DNA of 64,000 bases from Spirosoma validum (lineage in GTDB: Bacteria > Bacteroidota > Bacteroidia > Cytophagales > Spirosomataceae): contig NZ_JACXAA010000015.1 of the NCBI RefSeq assembly GCF_014699035.1, forward strand, positions 1 through 64,000, written 5' to 3'. The first letter of the stretch is position 1. Each line of letters opens with the position of its first letter. The notes under the pieces are model-generated. The model did not search any database and was not told where the DNA came from. It saw nothing but the letters and a program-made list of their open reading frames with translations. A program made the position numbers and the translations under genes. This document shows, one piece after another, positions 45,618 to 54,819 of this stretch.

Positions 45618-46535
45618 GCGATTATTGACTTAGGTACCAACACATTTCACCTGTTTATCAGTGAAAAAAGCGATGATACGTATCAAACATTATTCCGCGA
45701 AAGCCGACCCGCCAAAATCGGTCAGGCGGGTATTAATCAAGGAATCATCACGGAAGATGGAATTACCCGGGCCTTAGGCGTATTGACCTACTTCCGACAG
45801 GTACTTGACCAATACGGTGTTTCTCCGGAACAAGTTATTGCGATGGGTACCAGTGCCATTCGGGTAGCGCGCAATCAGCAGGAATTTACTGATCGTGTGC
45901 GGGAAGCTACGGGTATTACGATTCGGGTCATTTCGGGTGATCAGGAGGCCGACTACATTTACAAGGGTATCCGGGCGGCTGGGGCGCTGGATGCGGAGAC
46001 AGCCCTGATTATGGACATTGGTGGAGGCAGCGTTGAGTTTATTCTCGGCAATCAGTCGCGGATTTTCTGGAAACAAAGTTTTGAGATCGGCGGACAGCGA
46101 CTCCGCGAACGGTTCATGTCTACTGACCCCATCAGTTCGGGCAGCATCCGCCGACTTCACGATTATTTTCAGGAGCAGCTTTTACCACTTGCCAACGCCA
46201 TCCACCAGTATCAACCGGCGGTATTGGTGGGCTCCTCGGGTTCATTCGATACGTTGGTCGATATGTGGTATATGCATGAACAGGGGCGCTTGCCCAATCC
46301 TGAACAAGTTACATTTACGTTGCCTGTTACTGAATTTTACCGCGCTTATGAGTTGCTTATCACAAAAAATCATGCCGAGCGAATGCAGATTCCGGGCATG
46401 ATTGAACTTCGTGTCGATATGATCGTGGTAGCTGTTTGTCTGATCGACTACGTACTAAAGACCTATAATGTTTCACAGATCCGGACGTCAACGTATTCCT
46501 TAAAAGAAGGCGTTTTGGCCTCGCTTGCTGATTAG
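45609..46535 (+). CDS. Ppx/GppA exopolyphosphatase family protein
   Basis: The 308-residue protein contains the actin-like ASKHA phosphatase fold: IIDLGTNTFHLFI (phosphate 1), the MGTSAIRVARNQ segment with SGDQEADYIYKG, and DIGGGSVEFIL (phosphate 2). It is the short, Ppx/GppA-domain-only form typical of Bacteroidota. It hydrolyses polyphosphate or pppGpp; which of these cannot be told from sequence. It is divergent from rpsU with a 55-bp gap, and ends at an intrinsic terminator. Confidence 0.88.
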   Translation: MKQAIIDLGTNTFHLFISEKSDDTYQTLFRESRPAKIGQAGINQGIITEDGITRALGVLTYFRQVLDQYGVSPEQVIAMGTSAIRVARNQQEFTDRVREATGITIRVISGDQEADYIYKGIRAAGALDAETALIMDIGGGSVEFILGNQSRIFWKQSFEIGGQRLRERFMSTDPISSGSIRRLHDYFQEQLLPLANAIHQYQPAVLVGSSGSFDTLVDMWYMHEQGRLPNPEQVTFTLPVTEFYRAYELLITKNHAERMQIPGMIELRVDMIVVAVCLIDYVLKTYNVSQIRTSTYSLKEGVLASLAD

Positions 46536-46538
46536 TTT

Positions 46539-46572
46539 AAACCCCTAAAGTCGCGGGCGACTTTAGGGGTTT
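46539..46572. terminator. Bidirectional intrinsic terminator
   Basis: AAACCCCTAAAGTCG (46539-46553) pairs perfectly with 46558-46572, a 15-bp stem with a 4-nt loop and T-rich ends on both strands. It separates the convergent Ppx/GppA and SusD genes. Confidence 0.88.
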
Positions 46573-46587
46573 TGGGTTCTATTTGTT

Positions 46588-48012
46588 CTACGGCTTATCC
46601 CACCAGAGCGGTGTCGATAACACTACGTCGGCTGGTACGTTCTTGCCGTTTTTCGAGATTTCGGCGTTTGGGTAAGCGACACGCCGGATAAACGCAGTAC
46701 CGAGCGCAGCATTGAGCGGTAACGTAAAGCCCTTGTATTTGTAATCAAACCGCCGGGCATCGTTCCAGGCTTCGGGATTCAGATACGTGGCTACGTACTT
46801 CTCCTTGAAAATTAGATCGAGCGTTAACGCATCCGCGCCCACACTAACTGACTTATCGTTGACATACGTATCGCGGGCCGCAGTTGCTACGCCGAATTTA
46901 TCCATATTGGCCCGAATGCCCGCCAGGTACGCCGTATACGCTCTCGCTTTATCGCCAGCGCGGAAAGCGGCTTCGGCTTCTACAAACTTCATTTCGGCAT
47001 AAGTGGCAATAAACAACGGTGAAGCGTCGCCCGACCAAGGTGAATTTAGTGATATATAGACTTCGTCTTTCACCGTGTTATTCCCGCCTACATTGCCCTG
47101 CCCATTGCGCGTACCGACATACGTACCGTTCACCGTTTTGTCGGTGATTTTTTCGATACGTGGATCGATGATACCATACGTAGTACCATTCAATTGATTG
47201 ACCAGTTGATTGGACAGCCATCCATCAAGCACCAGTTGGGCATTATTACGCGCCACCGTAGCCCACGGACTTCGTAACTGATAGGAAGCCATCTGAGCAT
47301 CGTCGGCATTGGCAGCGTACGATTTCGATACCGCGTCGAGCACATCAGCCGGTTTGTATGTACTCTTTTTCGATACTTTGTTGAGCATTCGGGCTTTCAG
47401 CGCATTCGCCGTTTTGATCCAGGCCGTGTTACTCCCCTTGTGAATCAAGTCGTTGGCAGCTGCCAGTTTTATTTTCGAGTCGGTTTTGGCCAGTTCGGTC
47501 AGCGATTCGTTGAGCAAACCGAGGGCGGTCGTGTACAGTGTTTCTTCCGAATCGTACGTGGGTGTTAACGTAGTGCCCGTAAAGGCATTCGAGAATGGCC
47601 CTGACCCGAACGTATCCGCAATCAGATTGATGTGATACGCCAGCATGACATCGGCCACGCCTACGTAGTCCGTCGCACCCTGTTCCTGCGCTTTCAGCTT
47701 CATGTCGCGCAGGTCTGCCATCGCAAAATAAATATAATCCCAGGTGCCGGTATAGTCCGTAATCTGGTATGTATCGGTTTGTCCACCAGCGCCGGGGTTT
47801 GCCAGATACTGCACAAAATAGGACGTAGTATTAGCCACCCGTTGCGAACTGTAAGCTGTTTTCTGTGTCGTAGTCGACAACAGCGAATTGAGGGGCGGAT
47901 TGCTGATTAGATTGGGATTACTTGCCATATTGAAGTAGTCCTCTTTACAACCACTCGCGCCCACCAATAGGGCGATCATGGTCAGTGCGATATATTGGGT
48001 ACGTAGTTTCAT
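46588..48012 (-). CDS. SusD/RagB-family lipoprotein (third locus)
   Basis: The 474-residue protein has a lipoprotein signal with the cysteine at about residue 22 (GASGCKEDYFNMASNPN). It has SusD_2-type helices (DVMLAYHINLIADTFGSGP, TYAEMKFVEAEAAFRAG) and the LIFKEKYVATYLNPEAWND ending. It is the substrate-binding partner of the SusC gene immediately upstream (16 bp). Codons in this pair are visibly richer in G and C than those of the two loci at 24.8-34.8 kb. No glycosidase lies near, so the substrate is unknown. Confidence 0.93.
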   Translation of the reverse strand: MKLRTQYIALTMIALLVGASGCKEDYFNMASNPNLISNPPLNSLLSTTTQKTAYSSQRVANTTSYFVQYLANPGAGGQTDTYQITDYTGTWDYIYFAMADLRDMKLKAQEQGATDYVGVADVMLAYHINLIADTFGSGPFSNAFTGTTLTPTYDSEETLYTTALGLLNESLTELAKTDSKIKLAAANDLIHKGSNTAWIKTANALKARMLNKVSKKSTYKPADVLDAVSKSYAANADDAQMASYQLRSPWATVARNNAQLVLDGWLSNQLVNQLNGTTYGIIDPRIEKITDKTVNGTYVGTRNGQGNVGGNNTVKDEVYISLNSPWSGDASPLFIATYAEMKFVEAEAAFRAGDKARAYTAYLAGIRANMDKFGVATAARDTYVNDKSVSVGADALTLDLIFKEKYVATYLNPEAWNDARRFDYKYKGFTLPLNAALGTAFIRRVAYPNAEISKNGKNVPADVVLSTPLWWDKP

Positions 48013-48028
48013 GATGTCGTTTCAGGGA

Positions 48029-51000
48029 TTAAAAGCCAGCGTTTAGGGTAAACAGGAAACTCCGTACGGCGGGGTACGTAAAACCCGTGAAGCCGTCAAT
48101 GTTACTACCGGCATTGGTCGAACTGGTTTCCGGATCGTAGCCCGTATACTTCGTCCAGAGAAACAGGTTATTACCGGTTACGCTAAACGACAGGTTCTTG
48201 ATGAGTTTGCCTTTCAGCAGCGACGTGGGCAAGGCATACGATAAACTGGCCGACCGCAGCCGATACCAAGAAGCATCTTCAACGAAGTTTTCCGAAGAGC
48301 CCCGGTGTACGTTCCGGTAGAAGCCAATCCCGTAATCAACGCCATCCGGCCCTTTGCCCTGACCCAGCCAAACCGGCTTGGTATTGCGCGATCCGTCGGC
48401 CAGAACGCCATCGAACACAATGGTTTCGTTCCGATTTTCGGACTCTTTAGAAATGCCGAAGGCCGAGAACCAGTTGGCCATCTGGTTATACCGTTCCTGC
48501 CCTACCCGGGCATCGAACAAGGCCGAGAATGTGAAATTCCCGTACCGTAGCGTATTGTTCAGACCACCAATCCAGTCGGGCTGTGAGTTGCCCAGAATTT
48601 TCTGCGTGGTGTTGATCACCGGAAAACCGTTGGAGCCGATCACGATGGGGCGGCTCCGGTCAAGCTCGGGCGATGCGTTAGCTTCGGCAGGCGTAGCGTA
48701 GTACCGCTGATACGACCGGCCGTACAGATTTCCATAGGCATAACCCGGCACCAGTCGCATCGTTACGGTCGAGTTGGCATAACCCGATTGGCTGGCGTAG
48801 TTGATTTCGGTCAGACCTTCGCGCAGACTCAGGATACGGTTGCGATTGGCCGAGAAGTTCAGATTTACATCCCAGTTGAACTTACTCGTCCGAATGGGCG
48901 TAGCACGAAGAATCAGTTCAATACCCCGGTTACGCATCGAGCCGGAGTTGATGGCGGCATTCACATAACCCGTTGTGGACGTTACGTCGACCCGAATAAT
49001 CTGGTCTTTACTAAGCGAATTGTAATACGTAAAATCCAGGCCTAACCGGTTATTCAGGAAGCCCAGTTCAACACCAGCCTCGAACGTATCGGTAAACTCG
49101 GGTCGCAGGCTGGGATCGCCCAGCAGTGAACCCCGCGTAAACCCGGTTGTGCCCGATGGTAGTACCGTATACGGCGAATAACCCGTAATGGTCGAATAGG
49201 GAGCGGCATCTTTCCCGATCTGCGCGTACGACGCTCGGAACTTACCCAGCGAGAATACTTCGGGCAGTTTAAACTGTTGCGAGAAGATGTACGACAGGCT
49301 GGCCGATGGATAGAAGAACGAGTTGTTCGGCGCCAGCAGCGACGACGTCTGGTCGTTACGTCCGGTCAGCGTCAGAAACAGGTAATCTTTCCAGTCGAGG
49401 GTCAATTCACCGAAAATACCCATCAGGTGGTAATCTTCGTTGTTCTGGCTCGGTACAACAGTGCGGGCGTTGCGCAGGTCGAAATAGTTATAAACGGCCA
49501 GTTCGGTTCCTTCAGCGCCAAACTCACGAATGCGCCGGTCGTAGAGGTCATGCCCCAGACGTAGCGTCGTGTTCAGGTTTGCGCCGAACTTTTTGTTCGC
49601 ACTCGCCGTAAAGGTCGACGTAATGGCCCGAAAGCTGGAATTGTATTGATAAACAAAGCCTAACGCGTTGTCTTCAAGTACACGTTCTCCGGCAATACCC
49701 TGCGGACCGGGAGCCGTTCGCAGGCGGTTGTCACTATACGTATCCAGACCCGCCCGATAGCTCAACGACAGCCAGGACGTTGGGTTGTAAAGAAAATTCA
49801 GCCCACCCACCAGACGGTTTACGTTGTCGCGAAGTTTGTTGGTCATGGCTCCATAAATCGGGTTACCATTTCCGTAGGTTTTATACGTACCGTCGGCGTT
49901 CAGGTAATCACGTATGTCCCAGCGGGGCGACCAGTAGCTCAGACTTTCGTTAAACCGGTCGGCATTGTACCGATCTCCGCCCGAATTGATGAAGTTGAGG
50001 GAGGAGCCGATGCTAAACCGATCACTGATCTTGGCATTCGTATTGAGCCGCACTGATAGCCGGTTGAAATTGGTGAACGGAATCACGCCTTCGTGACGCA
50101 GGTGCCCGATAGACGTGAGGAACGTAAGCCGTTCATTACCCCCCGTAAACGACAGGTTATTCTGCCACTGACTACCTGTATTGAACGCATCCTTGTAGAT
50201 ATTATACAGTTTTTCGGGATGCGTCGGATCAATTTTACGGGCTTCTTCAACGGTTGGTCCCCACGATGGAAAGAAGTCCTGCGGGTTGTATACGCCCGAA
50301 AAACCAATCGTGTATTTGTCCTGTGTTTCCGGGATTTTATTGACGTTTTCGAAACCATACGTACTGCTGAAGTTCGTACGGATCGCCCCCGCTTTTCCCG
50401 ATTTTGTCGTGATGACGACTACGCCATTGGCCCCGCGCAAGCCATAGAGAGCCGTAGCCGCTCCCCCTTTCAGAATATTCATCGACTCAACATCGTCGGG
50501 GTTAATATCACCGGCCCGGTTCGACATACCACGTAAACTGGCACCCGAATTGGTCGTTCCCACCGACGTGCTGTTATCGAGCAAAATACCGTCAACAACA
50601 AACAACGGCTGGTTATCGCGGCTTACGTCGAGCGAGTTAATTCCCCGAATCAGGATACGTGCCCCCTGCCCCGGTGCGCCCCCGGTGTTTGTAATCGTTA
50701 CACCCGCCACTTTCCCCTGTAGGGCGTTAACCAGGTTCGTCTGCCGGTTTTGCGTAATCTCGGATGACGTAACGCCCTGGGTAGCATAGCCCAGGTCTTT
50801 TTTCGGGCGACTAATACCAAGGGCTGTAACGACGACCTCATTCAGCATTTTGTTGTTGTCCTTCAGCGATACGTTGATACTCGTTCGATTGCCTACGGTA
50901 ATTTCCTGACTTTCATAACCGATGTAGCTGAAGACCAGAATCGTATTTCCGCCATTGGTCCGAATCGTATACCGGCCATTTTCGTTCGTTTGTGTTCCGG

Positions 51001-51154
51001 ATGAGGTTCCTTTTACCGCTACGTTCACGCCGGGCAGCGGAGTAGCATCGCCATCTGACGTAACGTTGCCGCTTACTTCAATCTGTTGCGCCAAAACAAG
51101 CGACGAACAGAAGAGTAAAGTAAGGACAGTACAGACTCGTAAGAGTTTCTTCAT
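48029..51154 (-). CDS. SusC/RagA-family TonB-linked outer membrane transporter (third locus)
   Basis: The 1041-residue protein has a signal peptide ending near LVLAQ, a carboxypeptidase-regulatory-like domain (VSGNVTSDGDATPLPGVNV), the plug with ALQGKVAGVTITNTGGAPG and NILKGGAATALYGLRGANG, and a barrel ending TLNAGF with the terminal phenylalanine. It is the TonB-dependent channel for its SusD partner downstream. Its N-terminus differs from the near-identical pair at 24853 and 30153, so it is an older paralogue. A consensus promoter lies 38 bp before the start. Confidence 0.95.
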   Translation of the reverse strand: MKKLLRVCTVLTLLFCSSLVLAQQIEVSGNVTSDGDATPLPGVNVAVKGTSSGTQTNENGRYTIRTNGGNTILVFSYIGYESQEITVGNRTSINVSLKDNNKMLNEVVVTALGISRPKKDLGYATQGVTSSEITQNRQTNLVNALQGKVAGVTITNTGGAPGQGARILIRGINSLDVSRDNQPLFVVDGILLDNSTSVGTTNSGASLRGMSNRAGDINPDDVESMNILKGGAATALYGLRGANGVVVITTKSGKAGAIRTNFSSTYGFENVNKIPETQDKYTIGFSGVYNPQDFFPSWGPTVEEARKIDPTHPEKLYNIYKDAFNTGSQWQNNLSFTGGNERLTFLTSIGHLRHEGVIPFTNFNRLSVRLNTNAKISDRFSIGSSLNFINSGGDRYNADRFNESLSYWSPRWDIRDYLNADGTYKTYGNGNPIYGAMTNKLRDNVNRLVGGLNFLYNPTSWLSLSYRAGLDTYSDNRLRTAPGPQGIAGERVLEDNALGFVYQYNSSFRAITSTFTASANKKFGANLNTTLRLGHDLYDRRIREFGAEGTELAVYNYFDLRNARTVVPSQNNEDYHLMGIFGELTLDWKDYLFLTLTGRNDQTSSLLAPNNSFFYPSASLSYIFSQQFKLPEVFSLGKFRASYAQIGKDAAPYSTITGYSPYTVLPSGTTGFTRGSLLGDPSLRPEFTDTFEAGVELGFLNNRLGLDFTYYNSLSKDQIIRVDVTSTTGYVNAAINSGSMRNRGIELILRATPIRTSKFNWDVNLNFSANRNRILSLREGLTEINYASQSGYANSTVTMRLVPGYAYGNLYGRSYQRYYATPAEANASPELDRSRPIVIGSNGFPVINTTQKILGNSQPDWIGGLNNTLRYGNFTFSALFDARVGQERYNQMANWFSAFGISKESENRNETIVFDGVLADGSRNTKPVWLGQGKGPDGVDYGIGFYRNVHRGSSENFVEDASWYRLRSASLSYALPTSLLKGKLIKNLSFSVTGNNLFLWTKYTGYDPETSSTNAGSNIDGFTGFTYPAVRSFLFTLNAGF

Positions 51155-51191
51155 GTTTGAGTAGTTAAGAAATGATTAAAAAATAAACAGA

Positions 51192-51221
51192 CAAATTTAG
51201 GCTTTACGTAAAGTTTTGCAA
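51192..51221 (-). promoter_or_regulatory. Promoter of the third SusC/SusD operon
   Basis: On the minus strand TTG (51221-51219) and TAAATTTG (51199-51192) are spaced by 19 nt, an exact Bacteroidota promoter match 38 nt upstream of the SusC ATG. Confidence 0.65.
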
Positions 51222-51340
51222 GACCGATCAATAAGCGAATGTTCTTCGCTGAATAATCACAAAAGCCACATTTATTGTTTATCACTCAGAATCAGGTCAT
51301 GAGGAATCGAGTTATTCTTTGCTGACATTAATTTTTTTAT

Positions 51341-51362
51341 AAAAGTTGTATATACAACTTTT
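51341..51362. promoter_or_regulatory. 22-bp perfect palindrome, probable MarR operator
   Basis: Bases 51341-51362 (AAAAGTTGTA plus its complement around a TA centre) form a perfect palindrome 18 bp before the MarR start. MarR dimers bind such sites; autoregulation of the MarR-DinB-DUF4442 operon is likely. Confidence 0.7.
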
Positions 51363-51380
51363 TGCGGTAGTTTTAACCGT

Positions 51381-51785
51381 ATGAACACCGAAACGTATTG
51401 TATAGCCGGAAGGCTGCGGATGCTGGCACGCGTTGCGACCGGTTTGTATAACGATGCATTTACGGGAGAGAACGTTACGTTCGCGCAGGCAGGGTTGCTC
51501 ATGCACATCTTTGCCCAGCCGGGTATACGTCAGTCAGCGTTGTCAAAAACCTTACAGATCGAGAAGTCAGCGATGAGCCGGGATGTGCAGCTAATGTATA
51601 AGAATGGCTGGTTAACAGATAACCGCCGGGGGCTATTTCTGACGGAAGAAGGCAGCTTATTGGCTAAACGATGTCACAAAATCTGGAAAGAATTAAACCA
51701 GCGCGTTCATGCTGAACTTGGTCCTGAGGCTGTGAATGGGCTAACACTTCTGTCAGAATCTTTATTGACTAAACTTTTATCCTGA
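51381..51785 (+). CDS. MarR-family transcriptional regulator
   Basis: The 134-residue protein is a small MarR-type winged-helix regulator: VTFAQAGLLMHIFAQPGIRQ, then QSALSKTLQIEKSAMSRDVQLM as the recognition region and the short wing NRRGLFLTEEG. It leads an operon with DinB-like and DUF4442 genes (6-bp gap, then a 4-nt overlap). A 22-bp palindrome precedes it and is a likely operator. The inducer is unknown. Confidence 0.84.
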   Translation: MNTETYCIAGRLRMLARVATGLYNDAFTGENVTFAQAGLLMHIFAQPGIRQSALSKTLQIEKSAMSRDVQLMYKNGWLTDNRRGLFLTEEGSLLAKRCHKIWKELNQRVHAELGPEAVNGLTLLSESLLTKLLS

Positions 51786-51791
51786 TCGTCT

Positions 51792-52262
51792 ATGAAAACT
51801 GAATTTGTTAGTCAGATCTGGCAACTGAGCCAGGGGCCAGCCTTAGGACCAACACGCAAGCTGACACCAGCCAACTACCGCAATCGGCTAACTCCGGAAA
51901 CGGCTTCGGCCGGTTTTATTGCTTTACATACAGCAGAGGTTATGCACCGATTTGCCAATATTCTTTTCGATCACCCGATCAATATACCGATTCAGACAAT
52001 GGGGGGTGTTTCGGACGAGGGTAGCCCGCTCAATCTTCCAGCCGTTCAGCAACTGGTTGAGGACAGTTTTGCTATGATCAGCGACCAGATTCAGCATCTG
52101 CCCGATGCAGCCTGGGCGGAAACCGTTACGTCACCATTCGGCGAATTGCCACGCTTGCAGGTGCTAATGTTTTTGATCCATCACAATTCATACCACGCCG
52201 GGCAACTTGCGCAGGCGGTAAAAAAAGGGCGGGTATTCGGTCTGACCGTATCAACATTATGA
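51792..52262 (+). CDS. DinB-family (DinB_2-like) metal-binding protein
   Basis: The 156-residue protein fits the DinB/YfiT four-helix bundle. Metal-binding histidines are in ALHTAEVMHRF and in the late HHNSYHAGQ motif, where the last histidine precedes the usual GQ. Members include thiol-dependent transferases using bacillithiol or similar cofactors, and many with unknown substrates. It is cotranscribed with the MarR regulator and overlaps the DUF4442 gene by 4 nt (ATGA), indicating translational coupling. Confidence 0.8.
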   Translation: MKTEFVSQIWQLSQGPALGPTRKLTPANYRNRLTPETASAGFIALHTAEVMHRFANILFDHPINIPIQTMGGVSDEGSPLNLPAVQQLVEDSFAMISDQIQHLPDAAWAETVTSPFGELPRLQVLMFLIHHNSYHAGQLAQAVKKGRVFGLTVSTL

Positions 52263-52792
52263 AACCAGCTTTCTTCAAAACCGACCGCCGGGAATCGACT
52301 AAATCATGGTGGTTTCGGACATTTCTGAACTGGTATCCGATGTATTTCGGAACGGGTGGTAAAATTCTGTTCTGGTCGGCCGACTGGCAGGAAGTTCATG
52401 TGCGGCTACGACGTAACATCTGGACCTATAACTACGTCGGTACTATTTTTGGGGGTAGTATGTTCTCCGCCACTGATCCGTTTTACATGGTAATACTGTT
52501 TCGGATTTTAGGCGATCAATACGTTGTCTGGGATAAGGCTGCCAGTATTCGTTTCCGAAAGCCGGGGCGTCGGACACTTTACGCTCGTTTTGAACTAACC
52601 AACGAACAAATCGAAACCATTCGGCAGGAAGTAGCTGCCAACTCCCAGACGGAGAAAACATTCACCATACAATGGCTCGATGAAGACGGCACCGTGTACG
52701 CCGAACTCGAACGGTTGTGCTACGTTGCCGACAAACAGCACTATGAGCAACGGAAAAACGATCGGCAGCAATCCCGTTTTCAGCGAAACTAA
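52259..52792 (+). CDS. DUF4442 hot-dog-fold protein (thioesterase-like)
   Basis: The 177-residue protein matches DUF4442 (YiiD/PaaI-like hot-dog fold): NWYPMYFGTGGKILFWSADW, then NYVGTIFGGSMFSATDPFYM (the hot-dog helix), and VWDKAASIRFRKPGRRTLYA. Relatives act on acyl-CoA or related thioesters, but catalysis is unproven for this group. Its ATG overlaps the DinB-like stop by 4 nt, so it is translationally coupled to the MarR-DinB operon. Confidence 0.8.
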   Translation: MKPAFFKTDRRESTKSWWFRTFLNWYPMYFGTGGKILFWSADWQEVHVRLRRNIWTYNYVGTIFGGSMFSATDPFYMVILFRILGDQYVVWDKAASIRFRKPGRRTLYARFELTNEQIETIRQEVAANSQTEKTFTIQWLDEDGTVYAELERLCYVADKQHYEQRKNDRQQSRFQRN

Positions 52793-52963
52793 CAAATGCA
52801 TTAACCAGCCGCTATTTAATTAAAAGAGAGCCTATAGACTTGATATCTATAAAGTTCAATGCGTCTGCTCAGATACATCCAGAGTTAATTGTACTTATCT
52901 CAGCCTTGTTGAATAACTATGATTATGTTAGTCGATTAAACTCGGAAACCGATAAAATCTATA

Positions 52964-53605
52964 CTATCTACCTTTCAAAGAATCGTTATACATCTCCCGT
53001 TTGATTTCGTCTAATTCTGTAGAGGGAAACTTCTTCGTACTAATGTCGATAATACCATGTCCCCATCGTTTGTTGTTACACTCAACCCCACTGTGAAAAC
53101 GGCCATTACTGTCGAAACCTAACGATAGGTAAACTTGATCTTTCCGCTTTAAGTCCAGTTGCAAGGGTTCATCAGTAGAGTGAGGTATGTGAGACCCTTT
53201 GAAAGGAACATAGGCCCGAATATGAAAAACATAGATATTATTCTGTTTGCCTATAACGAACTGCCACTCTGTTTGCGATTGATTTAATTTAGATAGTTCA
53301 CCCGAATAGAAGAGATGATTGTAAGTTGGCCCTAGATACGTTTTTTTGAAAGGAACCTCAAGAAAATAACCTAGATTTACGGCTAAGTTCCAATCGAGTT
53401 GCTCTTGGCGTACATAACTTCCCTCTCGTTTGTACTCATGCTGAGCTAACCAGCTTTGCGCTTCCTGAATCGATAGATCATATTCAGGCGGTAAATAGTA
53501 TGGTAGTGGTTTACTCGCTTGCTGGAGAATCGCTTCTGGCAGCACCTTCTGGGTGCAACTCCAACTAACCAGGCATAAACAAAACAATATGTTTTTAATA
53601 GCCAT
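52964..53605 (-). CDS. Lipoprotein of unknown function
   Basis: The 213-residue protein starts with a lipoprotein signal MAIKNILFCLCLVSWSC (cysteine about 17). The mature part is mostly polar, with IQEAQSWLAQHEYKREGSYV and a C-terminal beta-rich half (YVFHIRAYVPFKGSHIPHS, GHGIIDISTKKFP). I do not recognise the family. It is monocistronic. A MITE-like element lies 20 bp upstream of its start and could influence its promoter. Confidence 0.6.
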   Translation of the reverse strand: MAIKNILFCLCLVSWSCTQKVLPEAILQQASKPLPYYLPPEYDLSIQEAQSWLAQHEYKREGSYVRQEQLDWNLAVNLGYFLEVPFKKTYLGPTYNHLFYSGELSKLNQSQTEWQFVIGKQNNIYVFHIRAYVPFKGSHIPHSTDEPLQLDLKRKDQVYLSLGFDSNGRFHSGVECNNKRWGHGIIDISTKKFPSTELDEIKREMYNDSLKGR

Positions 53606-53620
53606 TTTCTGTTATATAAG

Positions 53621-53760
53621 TGGCATGGCTGTTGCAAAAGTCGAAACGACTGCGAATTGACTTGGTAAACGGGCTGTTTTATCTACTGATTAGGTCTGTA
53701 ATCAGCTCACAATTTAAGCCTATCTAAACCTAGTCAGACTTTTGCAACAGCCACTGGCAT
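53621..53760. mobile_element. MITE-like element, about 130 bp
   Basis: Terminal inverted repeats TGGCTGTTGCAAAAGTC (53626-53642) and its exact complement (53737-53753) enclose about 94 bp without coding capacity. GGCTGTTGCAAAA ends resemble those of IS5-type elements. A TGGCAT hexamer occurs on both outer sides (53621-53626 and 53755-53760), possibly a target duplication, although it is offset by 2 bp at the right end. No transposase is present. Confidence 0.72.
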
Positions 53761-53810
53761 TATGTTAACTCAGTCTGCACAAGCACAACTCATTGGGAAA
53801 AGAGCTGCGT

Positions 53811-54563
53811 TTATTTCCGATGGATTGTCATGGCGGCAGCCTGCGCGGAGGCCAGGATGGTCAGGTCGGCGATGGTAACGTTAGCAGGAGCTGTAACGGC
53901 GTATACAATGGCATCGGCAATATCTTCGGCGGAGAGGGGCGTAAAACCCTGATAGATTTTGTCGGCCCGCTCGGTATCTCCTTTGAAACGTACTACTGAA
54001 AACTCTGTTTTAACAGCTCCCGGCGCTACGTTCGTTACTTTAATACCATGTTGTGTCAGGTCAAGGCGCATGCCTGTGCTCAAGGCTTCCACAGCGGCTT
54101 TGCTCGCGCAGTAAACGGCTCCATTGGCGTAAGTTTCCTTGCCCGCAATCGAACTCAGGTTCACGACATGACCCCGTTTGCGATCGACCATACCTGGAAT
54201 AACCGCTTTCGATACGTAGAGCAGTCCCTGTACGTTGCCGTCGATCATCTGATCCCAATCGTTCGGATCGCCATCCTGAATAGCTGACATACCATGCGCG
54301 TTACCGGCATTATTCACCAGAATATCAATCGCTTTCCACTCTTCGGGCAATGAACGAACGGCGTCATCGACGTCGATAAACTCGCGGACGTCGAAGTTTA
54401 GCGTTGTTACGTCGGTTTTTGAGCTTAACTCAGTTTTCAATTCGTCTAAACGATCCTGTCGACGGCCGCAGAGAATCAGGCGGTATTCAAGGTCAGCGAA
54501 AGCTTCGGCGGTAGCGCGGCCAATGCCGGATGTAGCACCAGTGATAAGAGCAATACGGGACAT
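53811..54563 (-). CDS. SDR-family oxidoreductase (YdfG-like)
   Basis: The 250-residue classical SDR has TGATSGIGRATAEAFA, VNNAGNAHG, catalytic Ser in NLSSIAGK and Tyr/Lys in YCASKAAV. The pattern GRRQDRLDEL after strand 2 suggests NADP(H). The whole sequence, including the ADIADAIVYAVTAPANVTI ending, resembles YdfG-type 3-hydroxy acid/serine dehydrogenases. It is divergent from eboD with 256 bp between, and a -7 element (TATCTTTG) lies 24 bp before its start. Confidence 0.85.
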   Translation of the reverse strand: MSRIALITGATSGIGRATAEAFADLEYRLILCGRRQDRLDELKTELSSKTDVTTLNFDVREFIDVDDAVRSLPEEWKAIDILVNNAGNAHGMSAIQDGDPNDWDQMIDGNVQGLLYVSKAVIPGMVDRKRGHVVNLSSIAGKETYANGAVYCASKAAVEALSTGMRLDLTQHGIKVTNVAPGAVKTEFSVVRFKGDTERADKIYQGFTPLSAEDIADAIVYAVTAPANVTIADLTILASAQAAAMTIHRK

Positions 54564-54586
54564 AAAATCAGCGACTAGTTTTTTCG

Positions 54587-54594
54587 CAAAGATA
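54587..54594 (-). promoter_or_regulatory. Promoter -7 element for the YdfG-like SDR
   Basis: The minus strand reads TATCTTTG, an exact TAnnTTTG match 23 nt before the start codon. The -33 box is not clear. Confidence 0.4.
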
Positions 54595-54713
54595 AACGGG
54601 TTCTCATACCGTTATTGACTATAAAGGGTCAAAAGTGATCAAGATTGGGAAAGGGGCGTCCGAAAAAACAAAAACCTGACCGCGTCTGCCTCGTCTACAA
54701 TTGCCGATCACAC

Positions 54714-54737
54714 TTGACTACATCTGACAGTAGTCAA
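54714..54737. repeat. 8-bp inverted repeat upstream of eboD
   Basis: TTGACTAC (54714-54721) pairs with GTAGTCAA (54730-54737) around an 8-nt gap, about 85 bp before the eboD start. It could be a regulator site for the ebo genes; no regulator gene is adjacent. Confidence 0.4.
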
Positions 54738-54819
54738 AAACACAGCAGGAAGGAACCAATAATACCTTAATTTTTTTCTGACAGAGTAAGACCCCTTTAC
54801 TCTACTGCTTTATCAGCTC

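Noticed and set aside
45774-46160. 128-residue minus-strand frame inside the Ppx/GppA gene
   Set aside because: The plus-strand frame carries clear phosphate-binding motifs; the antisense frame has no signal or domain.
50093-50536. 147-residue plus-strand frame opposite the third SusC gene
   Set aside because: It lies wholly inside a secure SusC gene on the other strand, has no recognisable domain, and is one of many antisense frames there caused by the G+C-rich codons.
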